Assembly (NCBI GenBank): GCA_039808325.1
Contig: JBDHSU010000091.1
Coordinates: 1-16,448, forward strand
Length of the DNA: 16,448 bases
DNA from: JAFKKS01 sp039808325
Lineage (GTDB): Bacteria > Pseudomonadota > Alphaproteobacteria > Rhizobiales > Xanthobacteraceae
Reading direction: 5' to 3'
Made by a program: the position numbers and the translations under genes. Positions 13,839 through 16,448 of this stretch are shown in pieces. Positions within the stretch are counted from its first letter, which is position 1. Every line of letters starts with the position of its first letter. The notes beneath the pieces were generated by a model, which saw only the letters and a list, made by a program, of their open reading frames with translations, ran no database searches and had not been told where the DNA came from.

Positions 13839-15713
13839 ATGAGCGACGGTGCGTTGACACAATCGCCGCCCGGCGAGCCGGCGATCAATGCCGGCGGTGG
13901 CGCCAATGCGGCGTCCTACCGCGTGCTCGCGCGCAAATATCGCCCTGCCACGTTCGAGGATCTGATTGGCCAGGACGCCATGGTGCGCACGCTGGCCAAT
14001 GCCTTCGACGCCGGCCGGCTGCCGCAAGCCTGGATCCTCACCGGCGTGCGCGGCGTCGGCAAGACGACCACGGCCCGTATCCTCGCGCGCGCGCTGAACT
14101 ATGACGCGCCGGACGTCGGCGGCCCGACGATCCACATGCCGGCGCTCGGCACCCACTGCCAGGCGATCATGGAAGGCCGCCACGTCGACGTGATCGAGAT
14201 GGACGCCGCCTCGCACAACGGCGTCGACGATATTCGCCAGATCAACGACGCGGTGCGCTACGCGCCGGTCTCCGCGCGCTACAAGGTCTATATCCTCGAC
14301 GAGGTGCACATGCTGTCGACGGCGGCGTTCAACGCGCTGCTCAAGACGCTGGAGGAGCCGCCGCCGCATGTGAAGTTCGTGTTCGCGACGACCGAAATCC
14401 GCAAGGTCCCGGTGACGGTGCTGTCGCGCTGCCAGCGCTTCGATCTGCGCCGTGTCGAGGCGGGCGTGCTGGTCGCGCACCTGCAGCGCATCTGCAAAGC
14501 GGAGAACATCGCGGTCGAGGATGAGGCGCTGGCGATGATCGCGCGCGCCGCCGAAGGCTCCGTCCGCGACGCGCTCTCGCTCCTCGATCAGGCGATCGCG
14601 CATGCCGCGGGCGCGGTGAAGGCGGCCGACATTCGTCAGATGCTCGGCCTCGCCGACCGTGCGCGAATCATCGATCTGTTCGATGCGCTGATGCGCGGCG
14701 ACATGGCGCGCGCGCTCGGCGAGTTGCGCGATCAATATGACGCTGGCGCCGATCCCGCGATCGCGTTGACCGACCTCGCCGACTTCACCCATTTCGTCAC
14801 GCGCATCAAGGTCGTGCCCTCGATCGCGGAAGACCCGAGCTACGCGGAAGCCGAGCGCGGCCGCGGCCGCGAGTTCGCCGCCGCCCTGTCGATGCGGGTT
14901 CTTTCGCGCACCTGGCAGATGCTCCTGAAAGGCATCGCCGAGGCGCAAAGCGCCGCGAAGCCGCTCGCCGCCGCCGAGATGGCGCTGGTGCGCATCGCCT
15001 ACGCCGCCGGCCTTCCTTCTCCGGAAGACCTCGTCGGCACGTTCAGCGGCGGCGACGCGCCGGGCGCGGATGCCGTAGGCGCTGCCGGCGTTACCGGCAG
15101 ACCGAACGGAAACGCCCCGCGCGCGACCATGGCGGCCGCGCCCGCCACGGCTTCGCTGTCGGCGGGGGGGCCACGCGAATTTCCGCGCAGCGCGCCGCGC
15201 GCACAGACGCAACAGGCCGCGCGCGCCGAGCTTGCCCCGTCCACGGACATCCAATCATCCGAGCCCGTTCGCGCGGTCGCGCGCTTCGAGGACCTGATTG
15301 CGCTGGCGCAGGAGAAGCGTGACCTGATGGTGAAGGCGGCGCTCGAGCGCGACGTGCGCCTCGTCGGCTTCGAGGACGGCAAGCTCGAAGTCGCCTTGGA
15401 GCCCGGCGCATCGAAAGCCTTGGTCGGTGACCTTGCCCGCAAGCTGCAGCAATGGACCAATCGGCGCTGGATGGTCGTCATCTCCGCGGAAGCCGGCGCG
15501 CCGACGGTGCGCGCGCAGGCCGACGCACGGCGCGAGGAAATCTCAACCGGCGTCACCGCCGACCCGCTGGTGCAAGCCGTTCTCACTTCTTTTCCCGGCG
15601 CCGAGATCGTCGGCGTGCGCTTGCGCGAAGACCTCGTCCCGCCACCGGCCGTTTCAGACACCTTTGACGAAGCCAATCCGCCGCCGGTCGAAGACGACGA
15701 TATTGATGATTGA
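13839..15713 (+). CDS. dnaX: DNA polymerase III subunit tau/gamma
   Basis: DnaX is the AAA+ motor of the clamp loader and, as tau, links polymerase cores at the replication fork. The 624-residue protein has Walker A GVRGVGKTT (69-77), DEVH Walker B (154-157), FATTE sensor 1 (182-186) and the SRC arginine-finger motif (196-198). A clamp-loader lid and collar follow (about 210-400). After an Ala/Gly/Pro-rich linker (about 410-480) comes a tau C-terminal domain (about 485-600) and an acidic tail ending EDDDIDD. The usual Cys4 zinc module is reduced to C107 in GTHCQAIMEG, as I recall for other alphaproteobacteria. I chose ATG at 13839; the 50-codon extension to 13689 has no domain content. GGAG lies 11 nt upstream. 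A G7 run (15164-15170) falls in the linker. Confidence 0.96.
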   Translation: MSDGALTQSPPGEPAINAGGGANAASYRVLARKYRPATFEDLIGQDAMVRTLANAFDAGRLPQAWILTGVRGVGKTTTARILARALNYDAPDVGGPTIHMPALGTHCQAIMEGRHVDVIEMDAASHNGVDDIRQINDAVRYAPVSARYKVYILDEVHMLSTAAFNALLKTLEEPPPHVKFVFATTEIRKVPVTVLSRCQRFDLRRVEAGVLVAHLQRICKAENIAVEDEALAMIARAAEGSVRDALSLLDQAIAHAAGAVKAADIRQMLGLADRARIIDLFDALMRGDMARALGELRDQYDAGADPAIALTDLADFTHFVTRIKVVPSIAEDPSYAEAERGRGREFAAALSMRVLSRTWQMLLKGIAEAQSAAKPLAAAEMALVRIAYAAGLPSPEDLVGTFSGGDAPGADAVGAAGVTGRPNGNAPRATMAAAPATASLSAGGPREFPRSAPRAQTQQAARAELAPSTDIQSSEPVRAVARFEDLIALAQEKRDLMVKAALERDVRLVGFEDGKLEVALEPGASKALVGDLARKLQQWTNRRWMVVISAEAGAPTVRAQADARREEISTGVTADPLVQAVLTSFPGAEIVGVRLREDLVPPPAVSDTFDEANPPPVEDDDIDD

Positions 15714-15726
15714 TGTTGAGGACACG

Positions 15727-16047
15727 ATGGCCGATTTCATGGGGATGATGAAGCAAGCGGCGCAACTGCAGGCGAAGATGCAGGCGTTGCAGGCGGAACT
15801 CGATCAGGTCGAGGTTGAAGGCAGCGCCGGCGGCGGTGTCGTGAGCGTGCGCATGACGGCGAAGAACGACGTGAAGGACGTGAAGATCGACGCCTCGCTG
15901 CTCAAGCCCGAGGAAGGCACGATCCTCGAAGACCTGATTGTTGCCGCGCTTGCCGACGCGAAGCGCAAGGCCGAGGCTGCCGCGCAGGAGAAGATGCAGG
16001 CGCTCACCGCCGGCCTGCCGCTGCCTCCGGGCATGAAGCTGTTCTGA
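15727..16047 (+). CDS. ybaB: YbaB/EbfC-family nucleoid-associated protein
   Basis: This family comprises small dimeric DNA-binding proteins of the nucleoid, commonly encoded between dnaX and recR. The 106-residue product begins MADFMGMMKQAAQLQAKM, an N-terminal helix with coiled-coil character (to about 30). It continues with the beta-sheet core (VEVEGSAGGGVVSVRMTAK, 28-46; DVKIDASLL, 51-59) and a C-terminal helix ending LPLPPGMKLF. Length and PPGM-containing tail are typical. It starts 13 nt after the dnaX stop with GAGG 5 nt upstream, so the two are one operon. An in-frame ATG at 15706 overlapping the dnaX end is less likely. recR is not reached before the gap that follows, so the usual third gene is missing or elsewhere. 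Confidence 0.94.
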   Translation: MADFMGMMKQAAQLQAKMQALQAELDQVEVEGSAGGGVVSVRMTAKNDVKDVKIDASLLKPEEGTILEDLIVAALADAKRKAEAAAQEKMQALTAGLPLPPGMKLF

Positions 16048-16173
16048 AAAACAACCACACGCCTGGGAACTCTTTCCCGTTTCGACCGTTCTTCAATTTC
16101 GTACGCGAAGATTCGCGGGCGTTTCATTTCATTCCACGCCCATAAATCCCCTGCAGTCCGAGGACAGTGCCTT

Positions 16174-16448
16174 ATGCTGAAATTTGTCGTTCCTGCGCTG
16201 GTCGCTTCATTCGTCTCGATTTCAACGGTCCAGGCGGCCCCGCTCACCGCACCGTCGCTGGATCTCGCGACAGCGACATCACCCGCCGATCTCATTCAAG
16301 CGCAGTATCGTCATCGCGATTGGAACAGTCGACGGCATCACCGTTACGACCGTCATCACGGTCGCCGGCATCCGCCGCGCGGCTGGCGCCGCTTTGGGCA
16401 CCGCCCGCACGATTGGCGCATGCGCGGCTGCATCGCGGTCGGCCCCGC
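16174..16448 (+). CDS. Small exported Arg/His-rich protein, 3' end cut by window
   Basis: This gene is incomplete at the window end; 91 codons are visible. The N-terminus is a clear signal peptide (hydrophobic 4-19, probable cleavage after VQA at 22). A short Ala/Thr/Pro stretch follows, and from about residue 45 a very basic segment with many Arg, His and Trp (for example RHRDWNSRRHHRYDRHH, 46-62). The last visible residues are CIAVGP. I do not recognise a family with certainty. Arg/His/Trp-rich exported proteins of this look are frequent in Rhizobiales, including BA14K-like ones, but the diagnostic C-terminal part is outside the window. GAGG lies about 10 nt upstream of the ATG. It is 126 nt after ybaB and probably has its own promoter. 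Confidence 0.75.
   Translation, partial: MLKFVVPALVASFVSISTVQAAPLTAPSLDLATATSPADLIQAQYRHRDWNSRRHHRYDRHHGRRHPPRGWRRFGHRPHDWRMRGCIAVGP

Noticed and set aside
13773..15254. Minus-strand open frame of 493 codons opposite dnaX
   Set aside because: Arg/His-rich antisense frame; dnaX on the plus strand has all its motifs.
16104..16117. Short palindrome CGCGAAGATTCGCG after ybaB as a terminator
   Set aside because: The stem is only 5 bp with a 4-nt loop and no proper T-tract follows, so I do not call it.
1..16448. CRISPR arrays, tRNAs, rRNAs, complete insertion sequences
   Set aside because: No regularly spaced repeats, tRNA-like folds or transposase genes were seen on reading both strands.

Overview
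The window looks like chromosome from a GC-rich alphaproteobacterium, most probably a member of the Rhizobiales/Hyphomicrobiales. This rests on the Cpa-type naming pattern of the Tad pilus genes, a DnaX whose zinc-binding cysteines are lost, the order HIT - SRP RNA - dnaX - ybaB, and a repeat family of a kind I associate with Rhizobiales genomes. Genus cannot be fixed from the sequence alone.

From the left edge to about 11.66 kb lies a tight-adherence (Tad/Flp) type IVb pilus locus. Read on the minus strand it begins at about 9.29 kb with two tandem Flp pilin genes and the prepilin peptidase cpaA, which end at a strong intrinsic terminator (8231-8260). The long machine operon follows: cpaB, cpaC (secretin), cpaD, cpaE (ParA-like positioning protein), cpaF (ATPase), tadB and tadC (inner-membrane platform). 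Its genes are separated by a few bases or overlap. Diverging from the pilins on the plus strand are a stand-alone secretin-N-domain protein (9748-10236) and two TadE-type pseudopilins (10489-11052, 11077-11655). TadD and TadG are not in the window.

The pilus locus is bracketed by two direct copies of a palindrome-rich element of about 117 bp (171-287 and 11708-11825). Each copy sits exactly at the end of a minus-strand gene (tadC, nudC) and supplies that gene's TAG stop codon within a terminal CTAG. This is the most unusual structural feature here and suggests a MITE-like element that uses CTAG targets.

The right third holds housekeeping genes. On the minus strand are nudC (NAD/NADH pyrophosphatase) and a HIT-family hydrolase. 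On the plus strand are the 4.5S-type SRP RNA with a readable promoter, dnaX (DNA polymerase III tau/gamma), the nucleoid protein YbaB/EbfC, and the start of a small exported Arg/His-rich protein cut by the window end.

CtrA-like boxes (TTAA-N7-TTAA with one mismatch) lie upstream of all the main pilus transcription units. Two of them, before cpaB and before the TadE genes, are nearly the same sequence. I infer joint cell-cycle-type control of pilin, machine and pseudopilins, as known for Caulobacter pilA.
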